Assembly: GCA_016235245.1 (NCBI GenBank)
Contig: JACRLO010000021.1
Location: 1-64,000 of the forward strand
Source of the DNA: Nitrospirota bacterium
Lineage (GTDB): Bacteria; Nitrospirota; Thermodesulfovibrionia; Thermodesulfovibrionales; UBA6898
DNA length: 64,000 nt
Direction of reading: 5' to 3'
A program made the translations under genes and the position numbers. The notes beneath the pieces are model-generated. The model saw nothing but the letters and a program-made list of their open reading frames with translations, was not told where the DNA came from and ran no database searches. Position 1 is the first letter of the stretch. Every line of letters starts with the position of its first letter. This document shows, piece by piece, positions 55,079-63,544 of the stretch.

Positions 55079-55715
55079 TGAGTTTCTCCATGGTTATTTT
55101 GTAATCGCCCGACTCAAAGAATGCAGAGCCCATAACAAGAATGTCAGCGCCTGCGTCAGCGATCTCTTTAGCATTGTCCTGTTTTACCCCTCCGTCGATC
55201 TCGATAAGCGCACCGGAACCACAAGTCATGATCATATCCTTGACCTTCCTGATCTTCTCCATGGTCGCCGGGATAAATTTCTGTCCGCCAAAGCCGGGAT
55301 TCACCGACATGAGGAGTACAAGGTCGATATCTGCAATGATGTTTTCGAGCTGCGCTACTGGCGTTGCCGGGTTGATTGAGACTCCTGCCCTGATCCCCTT
55401 TTCCCTGATCCACTGTACAGATCGATGCAGATGCACCGAAGCTTCAGCATGCACGGTAAGATAGTCTGCCCCTGCGTTTGCAAAATCTGCAAGGAATTTA
55501 TCAGGGTCTTCGATCATGAGATGCACGTCAAGCGGCAGCTTTGTGATCTTTCTGATGGCTGCCACAATAGCTGGCCCAATGGTGATATTCGGCACAAAAT
55601 GACCGTCCATAATATCAAGGTGGATAAGGTGAGCTCCTGCTGCTTCTGCTGCGTGTATCTCCTCCCCAAGGCGCATGAAATCCGCCGAGAGAATGGATGG
55701 GGCAATCTGGATCAT
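55056..55715 (-). CDS. rpe: Ribulose-phosphate 3-epimerase
   Basis: Rpe interconverts ribulose-5- and xylulose-5-phosphate. The 219-residue TIM barrel has IAPSILSADFMRLGEE at the start, the metal/catalytic HLDIMDGHFVPNITIGP, LDVHLMI, and the phosphate-binding MSVNPGFGGQKF and EIDGGV. It overlaps the PASTA gene by four bases and the TPR gene by 23. Confidence 0.97.
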   Translation of the reverse strand: MIQIAPSILSADFMRLGEEIHAAEAAGAHLIHLDIMDGHFVPNITIGPAIVAAIRKITKLPLDVHLMIEDPDKFLADFANAGADYLTVHAEASVHLHRSVQWIREKGIRAGVSINPATPVAQLENIIADIDLVLLMSVNPGFGGQKFIPATMEKIRKVKDMIMTCGSGALIEIDGGVKQDNAKEIADAGADILVMGSAFFESGDYKITMEKLNDNLRNR

Positions 55716-56419
55716 GGTGTCGTAACCTCTTTCATTTCAAGGTAGAGTTTTTCGCTGTTCTTTATCACTGCACCCGGCTTCGGTCTCTGGTTCTTGACAA
55801 TGCTGCCTGTCCCCTGCGTTTCGATCTCAAGTCCCATCTTCTGCGCCACTTCCCGGACATCTTCTATCTGCCTGCCCTGGAAATCCGGGCAATAATATGT
55901 CTGATCATGGGGACCTGCGCTCACCAATACGGTGATCACGTCAGTGAGCTTGTCGTCAGGTTCAGGTCTTTGGGCCACGACGAGTCCCTTTTCGATACCA
56001 TCTGAGTGGACATTGATAACCTTGCCGATCCTGAGCCCCTTCTGTACAAGGATGGACTCAGCGTTTTGAAGGGTTTCGTTTACGAGCAGCGGAATCGAAA
56101 GGACCTTTGGCCCCTTGCTGATAACAACCCTGATGGCACGTTTTTCCTTTACGGTTTTTCCCGGCGGAACATCCTGCCGGACGATCTTGCCCAAAGGGAT
56201 GACAGAATCAAAGTCTTCTCCTTCAATTTTCAGATCAAGCCCGGCTTTTCCAAGAACCTTGTCCGCTTCGATTACGGTCATATTCATGATCGAAGGCACC
56301 TCGACCGTTCTGCTGAAGCTCAGGATCTTGAAGGTGAGGAACCCGAAGGTCAAACCGAAAACGACAAAAAGCACAAAAAAGAGGGACACCCTCAGAAAAC
56401 TGTTCATGCCTTTCTGCAC
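55712..56419 (-). CDS. Membrane-anchored PASTA-domain protein
   Basis: A 235-residue protein with one N-terminal membrane helix (about 8-32) and three extracytoplasmic PASTA domains (about 38-105, 106-170, 171-235), each with the pattern of a strand, the Gx(A/D)-type helix and PPG/PKPG turn. PASTA domains bind peptidoglycan fragments or beta-lactams in kinases and penicillin-binding proteins; here no kinase or PBP domain is attached. GTG 56419 has GGAG eight bases upstream and overlaps rsmB; ATG 56407 is an alternative. Confidence 0.85.
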   Translation of the reverse strand: MQKGMNSFLRVSLFFVLFVVFGLTFGFLTFKILSFSRTVEVPSIMNMTVIEADKVLGKAGLDLKIEGEDFDSVIPLGKIVRQDVPPGKTVKEKRAIRVVISKGPKVLSIPLLVNETLQNAESILVQKGLRIGKVINVHSDGIEKGLVVAQRPEPDDKLTDVITVLVSAGPHDQTYYCPDFQGRQIEDVREVAQKMGLEIETQGTGSIVKNQRPKPGAVIKNSEKLYLEMKEVTTP

Positions 56420-57708
56420 AATATTGCTCCAAAAAAGCCGTCCATGCTGTCTTTATGGGGAAAAGTCCTGAATAAGCCGTCTGTCACAAATGGTTTCATG
56501 TATACCTGATCAGCATCTATAATACGGAATTCATCTGTTGTCTTCAAGAACTCCCTGATGACCTGTTCGCCCTCTTCAGGTTCGATCGAACAGACCGAGT
56601 AGACAATCCGGCCGCCCTTACGCAGAAAAGGGGTGACGGCATGCAGCAGCTCTTTCTGTTTTTTCCCGAATGCAACTATGTCTTTCAAGGTATGACGATA
56701 TTTCACATCAGGGTTGCGCCTGATTACGCCGGTGGAGGAGCAGGGTGCATCGAGGAGGATCCTGTCAAAAGCCCCGAGGCCCTTCAGTTCACCAATATCG
56801 GCCCTGATAGCCTCTGCTGATTGAACGCCAAGGGCCGCGATACTTTCCTTGAGTTTCAGAATCCTCTGCGGGTCTTTCTCTACCGCAATGATCTCGCCCT
56901 CATCCTCCATCATCTGGGCAATGTGGGTTGTCTTGCCGCCCGGAGCAGCACATGCGTCGAGCACCCTTTCTCCTTTTTCGGGAGCCAAAAGACAGCTGAT
57001 CAGCTGAGACGCCTCATCCTGAACGGCAAAAAGGCCGTAAAAGGAGGAGAGGTCCTGGTATGAAGTCTCACCGCCTATGACAATGCCGTCCGGCGAATAT
57101 CGGACCGGTTCGGCTGAAACACCCTTTTCAGTAAGTCCATGAAGCAGTTCCTGACGAGAGATCCTGAGCGTATTTGCTCTGAGGACAAGGGGCGGTATGC
57201 GGTTATTTGCTTCCGCCAGGAGCCGGGCTTCATCCGCGCCATAGCGGGTGAGCCAGCGTCTGACCATCCAGTCCTGATGTGAGGTATTTATCGATATATC
57301 CTTGACGATATCATCATAAACCAGGGGCAGCACTGTCTTGTCCTTTCCGCGAAGCAGGTTCCTGAGCACGGCATTGACCAGGGACGGCTTGCCGCCGCGC
57401 TTTTCCATCTCGACCGATTCGTTGACAACGGCATAGCCAGGCACCCGCATGAAGAGGATCTGATACAGCGCGATGCGGAGGTTGTTGGTCGTCTCGTCGC
57501 TGAGTGTTTTGGTATTTTTAATGAACGTCCCGATGATCGCATCAAGTGCATAGAGGTTTCTCATCACGCCATAGACGATCTCCATCAAAAAGGCCCTGTC
57601 CCTGCGGTCAAGGGACTGAGAGAACTGCTCAAGGGTTTCTTTCGGTCTGCCCCTATGCTTGAGGATATCGATAAGGCCCGAGACAGCATAGCTGCGGGTT
57701 TTTGTCAT
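56404..57708 (-). CDS. rsmB: 16S rRNA (cytosine967-C5)-methyltransferase
   Basis: A 434-residue RsmB with an N-terminal NusB-like RNA-binding domain (about 1-140) and a C-terminal SAM methyltransferase. The SAM motif is LDACAAPGGKTTHIAQMM and the two catalytic cysteines are in LLDAPCSSTGV and VYSVCSIEPEE. ATG 57708 gives the family start MTKTRSYAVSGL; the frame stays open for 23 codons before it. It heads the long minus-strand run and diverges from def. Confidence 0.94.
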   Translation of the reverse strand: MTKTRSYAVSGLIDILKHRGRPKETLEQFSQSLDRRDRAFLMEIVYGVMRNLYALDAIIGTFIKNTKTLSDETTNNLRIALYQILFMRVPGYAVVNESVEMEKRGGKPSLVNAVLRNLLRGKDKTVLPLVYDDIVKDISINTSHQDWMVRRWLTRYGADEARLLAEANNRIPPLVLRANTLRISRQELLHGLTEKGVSAEPVRYSPDGIVIGGETSYQDLSSFYGLFAVQDEASQLISCLLAPEKGERVLDACAAPGGKTTHIAQMMEDEGEIIAVEKDPQRILKLKESIAALGVQSAEAIRADIGELKGLGAFDRILLDAPCSSTGVIRRNPDVKYRHTLKDIVAFGKKQKELLHAVTPFLRKGGRIVYSVCSIEPEEGEQVIREFLKTTDEFRIIDADQVYMKPFVTDGLFRTFPHKDSMDGFFGAILCRKA

Positions 57709-57809
57709 GATGTAGTAATTGTTCTTCCTGAATAGGTGATTTGCAAAGAAATATTGTCTACATAATGCCACGCCCACGCTGAAAATTCAATGAAATAGAA
57801 GTGCTGGTA

Positions 57810-57839
57810 TCGACCCTCATGAAAGAAATGTTTTATAAT
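57810..57839 (+). promoter_or_regulatory. Promoter of def, giving a leaderless transcript
   Basis: A perfect TATAAT at 57834-57839 lies 18 bases after TCGACC (57810-57815). The def ATG at 57845 is only five bases beyond the -10, so transcription would start at or next to the A of the ATG. No Shine-Dalgarno is present. Confidence 0.65.
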
Positions 57840-57844
57840 TAACC

Positions 57845-58354
57845 ATGGCCATTCGTGAAATTAAAAAATACCCCGAGCCGGTGCTGAAGAAAAAGGCTGC
57901 ACCTGTTACTGCCTTTGATGAAAACCTGCAGATACTGATAGACGACATGGTCGAGACCATGTACGCGGCTCCCGGGGTCGGTCTTGCCGCTCCCCAGGTC
58001 GGCGTCTCAAAGAGGCTTGCGGTAATAGACGTCAGTTCCCGGGAGGAGCAGTATCCACTTATCGTTCTTATAAACCCTTCTATTTTAAAGAGCGAGGGAG
58101 AAATAGAGTTCGAGGAGGGCTGCCTCAGCATCCCCGAATATACCGCCAAGGTTACGCGTGCCGAGCAGCTTATTGTGGGCTGCATTAACCGGGAGGGAAA
58201 AGAAGTAGAGATCGAGGCCGGCGGACTCCTTGCCATTGCCATTCAGCATGAGATAGACCATCTTGACGGGCTTCTTTTTATCGACAGGATCAGTCCGATC
58301 AAACGCGAATTTTTCAAGAAGCGCTACAAGAAAATTGCCAGAGCCGAGAAGTAA
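57845..58354 (+). CDS. def: Peptide deformylase
   Basis: Def removes formyl from the N-terminal Met of new proteins. All three family motifs are present: GVGLAAPQVG, EEGCLSIP and the metal-binding HEIDHLDG. Length is 169 residues. fmt, which adds the formyl group to Met-tRNA, follows six bases later. Confidence 0.97.
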   Translation: MAIREIKKYPEPVLKKKAAPVTAFDENLQILIDDMVETMYAAPGVGLAAPQVGVSKRLAVIDVSSREEQYPLIVLINPSILKSEGEIEFEEGCLSIPEYTAKVTRAEQLIVGCINREGKEVEIEAGGLLAIAIQHEIDHLDGLLFIDRISPIKREFFKKRYKKIARAEK

Positions 58355-58360
58355 TCGGAG

Positions 58361-59293
58361 ATGAGGATCATCTTTTTCGGCACCCCTGACTTTGCCGTAC
58401 CATCGCTGAATAAACTCATTTCATCAGGAGAGGATGTCGTCTCTGTCGTTACCCAGCCTGACAGGGTAAAGGGCAGGGGACATACACTTTCCCAGCCACC
58501 GGTAAAAGAATACGCTGTATCTCAATGCATCCCGGTGCTTCAGCCTGCAGGCATACGTTCTGAAGATTTCTTCGAGACCATTGCCGCGATGAAGCCTGAT
58601 ATGATTGTTGTGGTCGCATACGGCAGGATTATCCCGCCTGCCATGCTTGCATTGCCTCCTTATGGCTGTATTAATGTGCATGCCTCGCTTCTTCCGAAAT
58701 ATCGTGGAGCTGCTCCCATTCAGTGGTCGATTGTGCGCGGAGATTCAATGACGGGCGTTGCTACCATGCTTATGGATGAAGGACTTGACACCGGCGACGT
58801 TCTGCTTATGGAAGAGACAGATATACTGCCTGAGGACAATGCCGTGTCCCTGGGCAGCAGGCTCTCTGAAATGGGCGCTGATCTTTTGATACGGACCATC
58901 ACGGGAATCTCCAGCGGGTCTCTCCATCCGGTATCCCAGGCAGGGGAATCACGCTATGCACCGATCATAAGAAAGGAAGACGGAAAGATTGATTGGTCCT
59001 CAACGGCAACAGAGATATTCAACCTGATAAGAGGTATGTACCCCTGGCCGGGCGGCCAGTGCGTATTTGAAAGGGAAAAGATCACGATCATAAAATCGAG
59101 GGTTGTTGATGCTGATTCCAGAGAAACGGCCGGCAGCATTCTGAAGATACAGGATGACGAACTCCATGTTGGCACCGGGAAGGGCATTCTCGCCCTGATG
59201 GAACTGAAGCCTGAAGGAAAGAAAACGATGACCGGGGCTGCCTTTGCCCGCGGCCGTCATATCAGGGAAGGGATGCGGTTTGACCATCCGTAA
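58361..59293 (+). CDS. fmt: Methionyl-tRNA formyltransferase
   Basis: Fmt formylates initiator Met-tRNA using 10-formyl-THF. The 310-residue protein has IIFFGTPDFAVPSL at the start, the catalytic NVHASLLPKYRGAAPIQW and DEGLDTGDVLL, and the C-terminal tRNA-binding domain. Formyl donor could come from the Fhs encoded at 36615. Its end overlaps the DUF116 gene. Confidence 0.97.
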   Translation: MRIIFFGTPDFAVPSLNKLISSGEDVVSVVTQPDRVKGRGHTLSQPPVKEYAVSQCIPVLQPAGIRSEDFFETIAAMKPDMIVVVAYGRIIPPAMLALPPYGCINVHASLLPKYRGAAPIQWSIVRGDSMTGVATMLMDEGLDTGDVLLMEETDILPEDNAVSLGSRLSEMGADLLIRTITGISSGSLHPVSQAGESRYAPIIRKEDGKIDWSSTATEIFNLIRGMYPWPGGQCVFEREKITIIKSRVVDADSRETAGSILKIQDDELHVGTGKGILALMELKPEGKKTMTGAAFARGRHIREGMRFDHP

Positions 59294-59807
59294 AATATCA
59301 CGGGGCGTTGTCCTCAAGATATTCTATCCTATTCTCATGCTTATCGCTGCGTTTATGAAAAGCAGGAAAGAGGCATTCCAGCATGCGGTCATCCGCATGA
59401 ACAACAGGCTGGTCAGGGCTGAGAAGACGCGGACAAAGAAGATACTTATCCTGCTGCCCCACTGTCTCCAGATCAGCGACTGTGAGATCCGGATCACGCA
59501 TAATATTTATAACTGCAAACGGTGCGGCAGATGCGAGATCAAGGATCTCATCGAGATCAGTGATGCATTCAAACTCAACCTCTCCGTTGCGACAGGCGGC
59601 ACCCTTGCGAGGAAGATCGTTCAGGAGGTCAGGCCTGAGGCGATTATTGCAGTGGCCTGCGAACGCGATCTTTCAAGCGGACTGGTGGACACTTACCCGA
59701 TTCCTGTGCTTGGCATTCCTAACGAGCGGCCCTTTGGCCCCTGCTTCAATACCAGGGTCGACCTCCGCAAGGTAAAAGAGGCGATAGCCTTCTTCGGCCG
59801 GGACTAA
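59280..59807 (+). CDS. DUF116 protein
   Basis: A 175-residue DUF116 protein of unknown biochemical role. An N-terminal hydrophobic segment (about 10-30) is followed by LLPHCLQISDCEIRIT and a second cysteine group CKRCGRCEIKD; further cysteines occur in AVACERDL and FGPCFNTRVD. The pattern suggests a metal or Fe-S site. I chose TTG 59280, with AAGGG six bases upstream; it overlaps fmt by 14 bases. DUF116 genes often adjoin fmt/def and lipoate or radical SAM genes, as here. Confidence 0.85.
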   Translation: MTIRKISRGVVLKIFYPILMLIAAFMKSRKEAFQHAVIRMNNRLVRAEKTRTKKILILLPHCLQISDCEIRITHNIYNCKRCGRCEIKDLIEISDAFKLNLSVATGGTLARKIVQEVRPEAIIAVACERDLSSGLVDTYPIPVLGIPNERPFGPCFNTRVDLRKVKEAIAFFGRD

Positions 59808-59821
59808 GAAGAGGTTCCTTC

Positions 59822-60673
59822 CTGCGGCTCCCTGAATGGATCAAGACCCGGCCACATACCGGGCTCCATGACACAAAGCAGCTTCTGCGAAGACACGGGA
59901 TTTCTACGGTATGCGAGGATGCACGCTGCCCTAACAGGGGCGAGTGCTTTTCTAAGCCTACTGCAACTTTTCTTATCCTCGGCCCGCACTGTACCCGCAA
60001 CTGCGGTTTCTGTGCCGTGACATCAGCACCCCCCGTAGCCGTAAATGTTGATGAACCTGAACAGGTGGCTGGGGCGGCAGCAGAATTGAACCTGAAATAT
60101 GTCGTGGTCACCTCGGTTACCCGCGATGATCTGACTGACGGCGGCGCCGGCCAGTTTGCAGAGACGATACGCGCGGTGAAAAGAAGACTGCCCAAAGCAC
60201 GGATCGAGGTGCTTACCCCGGATTTCAGGGGTGATATCAATGCGCTCAAGATAGTTCTTGAGGCAGAGCCGAATGTCTTTAATCATAATATGGAGACCGT
60301 GCAGAGGCTCTATCCTGTGGTGAGACAACAGGCTGATTACCGGAGATCGCTTTCATTACTGAAGGCTGCAAAAGAGCTGTCGCCGGCAACGGCTATCAAG
60401 TCAGGATTTATGCTCGGGCTGGGAGAAACCATGGATGAGGTCGTTCAACTGCTTGCAGACCTTCGCAGAAGCAGCTGTGATTTTATTACGATCGGACAGT
60501 ATCTGAGGCCCACCAAGAAAAATCTCCCTGTGGTAAAATATATTCCGCCTGACGTCTTTGATGATTTAAACGAAACGGCTCTCCGCATGGGATTCAGGCA
60601 TGTTGCTTCCGGTCCGCTGGTGAGAAGCTCCATAAACGCAGAAGAGATGTATAACAAACAACTAAAAACATAA
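59822..60673 (+). CDS. lipA: Lipoyl synthase with a probable CTG start
   Basis: LipA inserts two sulfurs into octanoyl groups on lipoyl domains. The complete protein is 283 residues only if read from CTG 59822: this adds 65 residues holding both Fe-S clusters, Cys31/36/42 (CEDARCPNRGEC, sacrificial cluster) and Cys57/61/64 (CTRNCGFC, radical SAM cluster). There is no ATG, GTG or TTG in this frame between 59762 and 60016. The CTG has GAGG ending seven bases upstream and gives the family start RLPEWIKTR. The C-terminal RSS motif (LVRSSINAEE) supplying the Ser ligand is present. A call from the GTG at 60017 would wrongly remove both clusters. Confidence 0.93.
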   Translation: MRLPEWIKTRPHTGLHDTKQLLRRHGISTVCEDARCPNRGECFSKPTATFLILGPHCTRNCGFCAVTSAPPVAVNVDEPEQVAGAAAELNLKYVVVTSVTRDDLTDGGAGQFAETIRAVKRRLPKARIEVLTPDFRGDINALKIVLEAEPNVFNHNMETVQRLYPVVRQQADYRRSLSLLKAAKELSPATAIKSGFMLGLGETMDEVVQLLADLRRSSCDFITIGQYLRPTKKNLPVVKYIPPDVFDDLNETALRMGFRHVASGPLVRSSINAEEMYNKQLKT

Positions 60674-60689
60674 AGAGGGTGCTAAGCAT

Positions 60690-61988
60690 ATGATTAACGT
60701 TGGGATTATCGGTTTCGGGACAGTCGGCACAGGCACGGCAGGTATACTGCTGAAAAACAGGGATCTGCTGAAGCAGCGAACAGGTATTGATATCAATCTT
60801 CGGAAGATCGCTGACCTTGACATCAAACGGGACCGCGGTATCAGGATCCCGAAGGGCGTACTGACCTCAAATGCAGAGGAGCTTTTCAACGATCCGAAGA
60901 TACATATCATTGTTGAACTCATAGGCGGCACGACAATCGCAAAAGAGATGATTCTTAAAGCTATTCGCGCAGGCAAACACGTTGTGACCGCAAACAAGGC
61001 ACTGCTTGCCACCCATGGCATAGAGATATTCAAGGCTGCGGAAAAGGCGGGTGTCGAAGTGGGTTTCGAGGCTGCAGTGGCAGGAGGCATACCGATTATA
61101 AAGGTGCTTAGAGAAGGGCTTGTCGCAAACAGGATCAAGGCAGTGTATGGTATCATCAATGGCACCACAAACTATATCCTGTCTAAAATGTCAGCAGAGA
61201 AGGCCCAGTTTTCAGATGTGCTGAAAGAGGCCCAGAGACTTGGTTACGCAGAGGCAGACCCGACCTATGATATCGAAGGGATTGATTCGGCGCACAAACT
61301 TGCGATCCTCGCTTCAATCGCCTTTGGGAGACAGTTTACGATCAAAGACGTCTATCGAGAGGGCATCTCCTGGATTTCCCCCCTGGACATCGAGTTTGCA
61401 CGGGAGTTGGGTTGCAAGATCAAACTGCTCGGTATTACGAAAGAAACGAACGGACAGGTTGAACTCAGAGTGCATCCTACTATGGTTCCTGAAGAGCTCC
61501 TGATCTCGAAGGTTGATGGTGTCTTCAATGCGGTCTATGTAGAAGGTGACGCTGTCGGCTCAACGCTCTATTATGGCCGTGGCGCCGGAGACCTTCCGAC
61601 AGGCAGTGCGGTGGTGAGCGATATTGCAGACATTGCGCGGGATATTGCGGCCAATTCAGTCGGCAGAATTCGTGCATTCGCGAACACTCAAAAACCGATC
61701 CCTCTGATGAAAATGGAAGATGTGATGTCCATGTATTATTTCCGCTTCTCCGCGATCGACAAGCCAGGAGTGCTCTCAAAGATATCCGGCATTCTCGGCA
61801 AGCACAACATCAGCATCGCCTCGGTCATCCAGAGGGACCGCATGGAAGGCAAGGCTGTGCCTCTGGTCGTGCTGACGCATATGGCAAAAGAGAAAGGCGT
61901 TGTCAGCGCCATGAAGGAGATCAATAAGTTAACGATCGTAGCTGGCAAAACAGTCTTCATCCGCGTTGAGGGCAAAGGACACCATTAG
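60690..61988 (+). CDS. hom: Homoserine dehydrogenase
   Basis: A 432-residue monofunctional enzyme that makes homoserine, precursor of threonine and methionine. The NAD(P) fold is IIGFGTVGTGTAG, the catalytic region includes GIINGTTNYILSKM and YAEADPTYDIEGIDSAHKL, and a C-terminal ACT domain (about 355-425, FSAIDKPGVLSKISGIL) implies feedback by threonine. Its last bases overlap an open TusA frame, and sulfur-carrier genes follow, which links it to methionine rather than threonine. Confidence 0.96.
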   Translation: MINVGIIGFGTVGTGTAGILLKNRDLLKQRTGIDINLRKIADLDIKRDRGIRIPKGVLTSNAEELFNDPKIHIIVELIGGTTIAKEMILKAIRAGKHVVTANKALLATHGIEIFKAAEKAGVEVGFEAAVAGGIPIIKVLREGLVANRIKAVYGIINGTTNYILSKMSAEKAQFSDVLKEAQRLGYAEADPTYDIEGIDSAHKLAILASIAFGRQFTIKDVYREGISWISPLDIEFARELGCKIKLLGITKETNGQVELRVHPTMVPEELLISKVDGVFNAVYVEGDAVGSTLYYGRGAGDLPTGSAVVSDIADIARDIAANSVGRIRAFANTQKPIPLMKMEDVMSMYYFRFSAIDKPGVLSKISGILGKHNISIASVIQRDRMEGKAVPLVVLTHMAKEKGVVSAMKEINKLTIVAGKTVFIRVEGKGHH

Positions 61989-62004
61989 TCTGGCAGGCGC
62001 TATC

Positions 62005-62250
62005 TTGAATACGATCAAGCAGGATAAAAGGATCGACATCAGAGGCCTTGTATGTCCTTATACCTTTGTTAAGGTAAAGCTTGCTATGGAATCCATGGAG
62101 ACAGGACAGGTCCTTGAGGTCCTGCTTGATTATGAAGAGGCGACCAGGAGCATTCCCAGGTCCATGAAAGAGCATGGACAGAAGGTCCTGAATGTCGTAA
62201 AGATAAACGATACTGACTGGGTCTTATCCATAAGAAAGGACAACGATTAA
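62005..62250 (+). CDS. TusA-family sulfurtransferase
   Basis: About 81 residues with the full TusA pattern: DIRGLVCPYTFVKVKLAME holds the Cys-Pro, followed by TGQVLEVLLDYEEATRSIP and a C-terminal strand. Unlike the TusA at 2530 it has Cys-Pro-Tyr, a form common in MoeB-linked operons. The start is uncertain: TTG 62005 (AGG upstream) or TTG 61966 within hom. Its stop shares a base with the MoeB-like ATG, so it very likely works with that enzyme and the JAMM protein after it. Confidence 0.86.
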   Translation: MNTIKQDKRIDIRGLVCPYTFVKVKLAMESMETGQVLEVLLDYEEATRSIPRSMKEHGQKVLNVVKINDTDWVLSIRKDND

Positions 62251-63053
62251 TGGAATTCACCGAGCAGCAGCTTCAGCGTTACAGCAGACATATCATCCTG
62301 CCCGAGGTCGGCGGCCGGGGTCAGGCAAAGATCATCGATGCAAAGGTGGTCATTGTCGGGGCCGGAGGACTTGGATGTCCTGTGGGGTACTACCTGACTG
62401 CCGCAGGTGTCGGCACCATAGGTCTGATCGACAATGACGTTGTCGAACTGAGCAACCTCCAGCGGCAGATCGCACATAACGTTCATACCATAGGCATGCT
62501 GAAGGTCGAATCGGCAGAAAAGACCTTTAAGGCGCTCAATCCAGACGTCAATATAATTGCCCATAAGGTCAGGATATCAAAAGACAACATCATTGACATT
62601 ATCAGGGACTACGATATCGTGGTTGACGGCAGTGACAATTTCCCGACGAGGTATCTGGTCAATGACGCCTGTGTCATGGCAAAAAAACCGTTGGTGAGCG
62701 GCGCGATCCTGAAGTTCGAGGGCCAGGTCACGACAATAATTCCCGGAGAAGGTCATTGTTACCGCTGCCTTTTCGAAGAGCCTCCTCCTGCCGGGCTGGT
62801 GCCGTCATGCCAGGAAGCCGGCGTATTGGGCGTACTGACCGGAGTTGTCGGAAGTCTTCAGGCAACTGAGGTGCTGAAACTGATACTCGGAAAAGGAGAT
62901 CCTTTAAAGAACTCTTTGCTCGTATATGACGCACTGAAGACGACCTTCAGAAAAGTGAAGGTGCCAAAAAATCCCAACTGCGCCATATGCGGTGAACATC
63001 CGACCATCACAGAACTGATCGATTATAACGAAGGGTATTGCTCTCTTCCGTAG
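62250..63053 (+). CDS. MoeB/ThiF/HesA-family adenylyltransferase
   Basis: A 267-residue E1-like enzyme that adenylates the C-terminal Gly-Gly of a sulfur-carrier protein so it can be thiocarboxylated. Landmarks are the nucleotide loop GAGGLGCP (37-44), the SNLQRQIAH arginine segment, two CxxC zinc pairs (CYRC 170-173 and CAIC near the C-terminus), and the catalytic Cys187 in PSCQEAGVLG. No MoaD/ThiS-like carrier is encoded in the window, so its partner is elsewhere. Neighbours (hom, tusA, JAMM) suggest methionine or cysteine sulfur supply rather than molybdopterin. Confidence 0.92.
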   Translation: MEFTEQQLQRYSRHIILPEVGGRGQAKIIDAKVVIVGAGGLGCPVGYYLTAAGVGTIGLIDNDVVELSNLQRQIAHNVHTIGMLKVESAEKTFKALNPDVNIIAHKVRISKDNIIDIIRDYDIVVDGSDNFPTRYLVNDACVMAKKPLVSGAILKFEGQVTTIIPGEGHCYRCLFEEPPPAGLVPSCQEAGVLGVLTGVVGSLQATEVLKLILGKGDPLKNSLLVYDALKTTFRKVKVPKNPNCAICGEHPTITELIDYNEGYCSLP

Positions 63054-63057
63054 TCCC

Positions 63058-63465
63058 ATGCCTGAACTTCGTATGTCCGGAGAACTCGCTGCGCAGATGC
63101 TAAAGCATTGCAGGGCGGGCTATCCGAATGAGGCATGCGGTATCCTCGCAGGAAAAAGCGGCACGGTGGTAAAGGTCTATCTCATGCCCAATGCTGAGCC
63201 CTCGCCAGTCAGCTACGTTATGGAGCCGAAGGAACAATTCAGGGTGATGCAAGAAATGAGACAGGAAGAATTGTCCATGCTTGCCATATTCCATTCCCAT
63301 CCCCAGTCGCCTGCATATCCTTCTGCAACAGATATCAGACTTGCCTTTTACCAGGATGTCGTCTATGTAATCATTGGACTGACGAATCCTGAATCGCCGG
63401 ATATAAAGGCATATACCATTATTGAAGGTGAAGTAATTGATGCCGCGATAAGGATTTTGGACTGA
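63058..63465 (+). CDS. JAMM-type (M67) metalloprotease
   Basis: A 135-residue Mov34/MPN-fold zinc protease. The JAMM site is complete: Glu25 in NEACGIL, His79 and His81 in FHSHPQSP, and Asp92 in PSATD. Bacterial relatives trim C-terminal extensions from ubiquitin-like sulfur carriers to expose Gly-Gly, the step before activation by the MoeB-like enzyme encoded four bases upstream. This places it in a carrier-processing module; the carrier gene itself is not visible. Confidence 0.92.
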   Translation: MPELRMSGELAAQMLKHCRAGYPNEACGILAGKSGTVVKVYLMPNAEPSPVSYVMEPKEQFRVMQEMRQEELSMLAIFHSHPQSPAYPSATDIRLAFYQDVVYVIIGLTNPESPDIKAYTIIEGEVIDAAIRILD

Positions 63466-63507
63466 TCCGATCCCCCGCTTTTTCCCCTGCGCCGGCCTGC
63501 GACAGTA

Positions 63508-63535
63508 TTGACGTTTGCCCGACCATTTGTATAAA
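63508..63535 (+). promoter_or_regulatory. Promoter of the riboswitch-htpX transcript
   Basis: TTGACG (63508-63513) and TATAAA (63530-63535) are 16 bases apart. Transcription would begin near 63542, a few bases before the first strand of the riboswitch P1 stem. Confidence 0.7.
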
Positions 63536-63544
63536 ATTAAGACT

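Noticed and set aside
59807-60016. Possible frameshift or truncation of lipA
   Set aside because: The frame is open without stops back past 59822 and encodes all N-terminal LipA motifs in register, so an unusual start codon explains it without a lesion.
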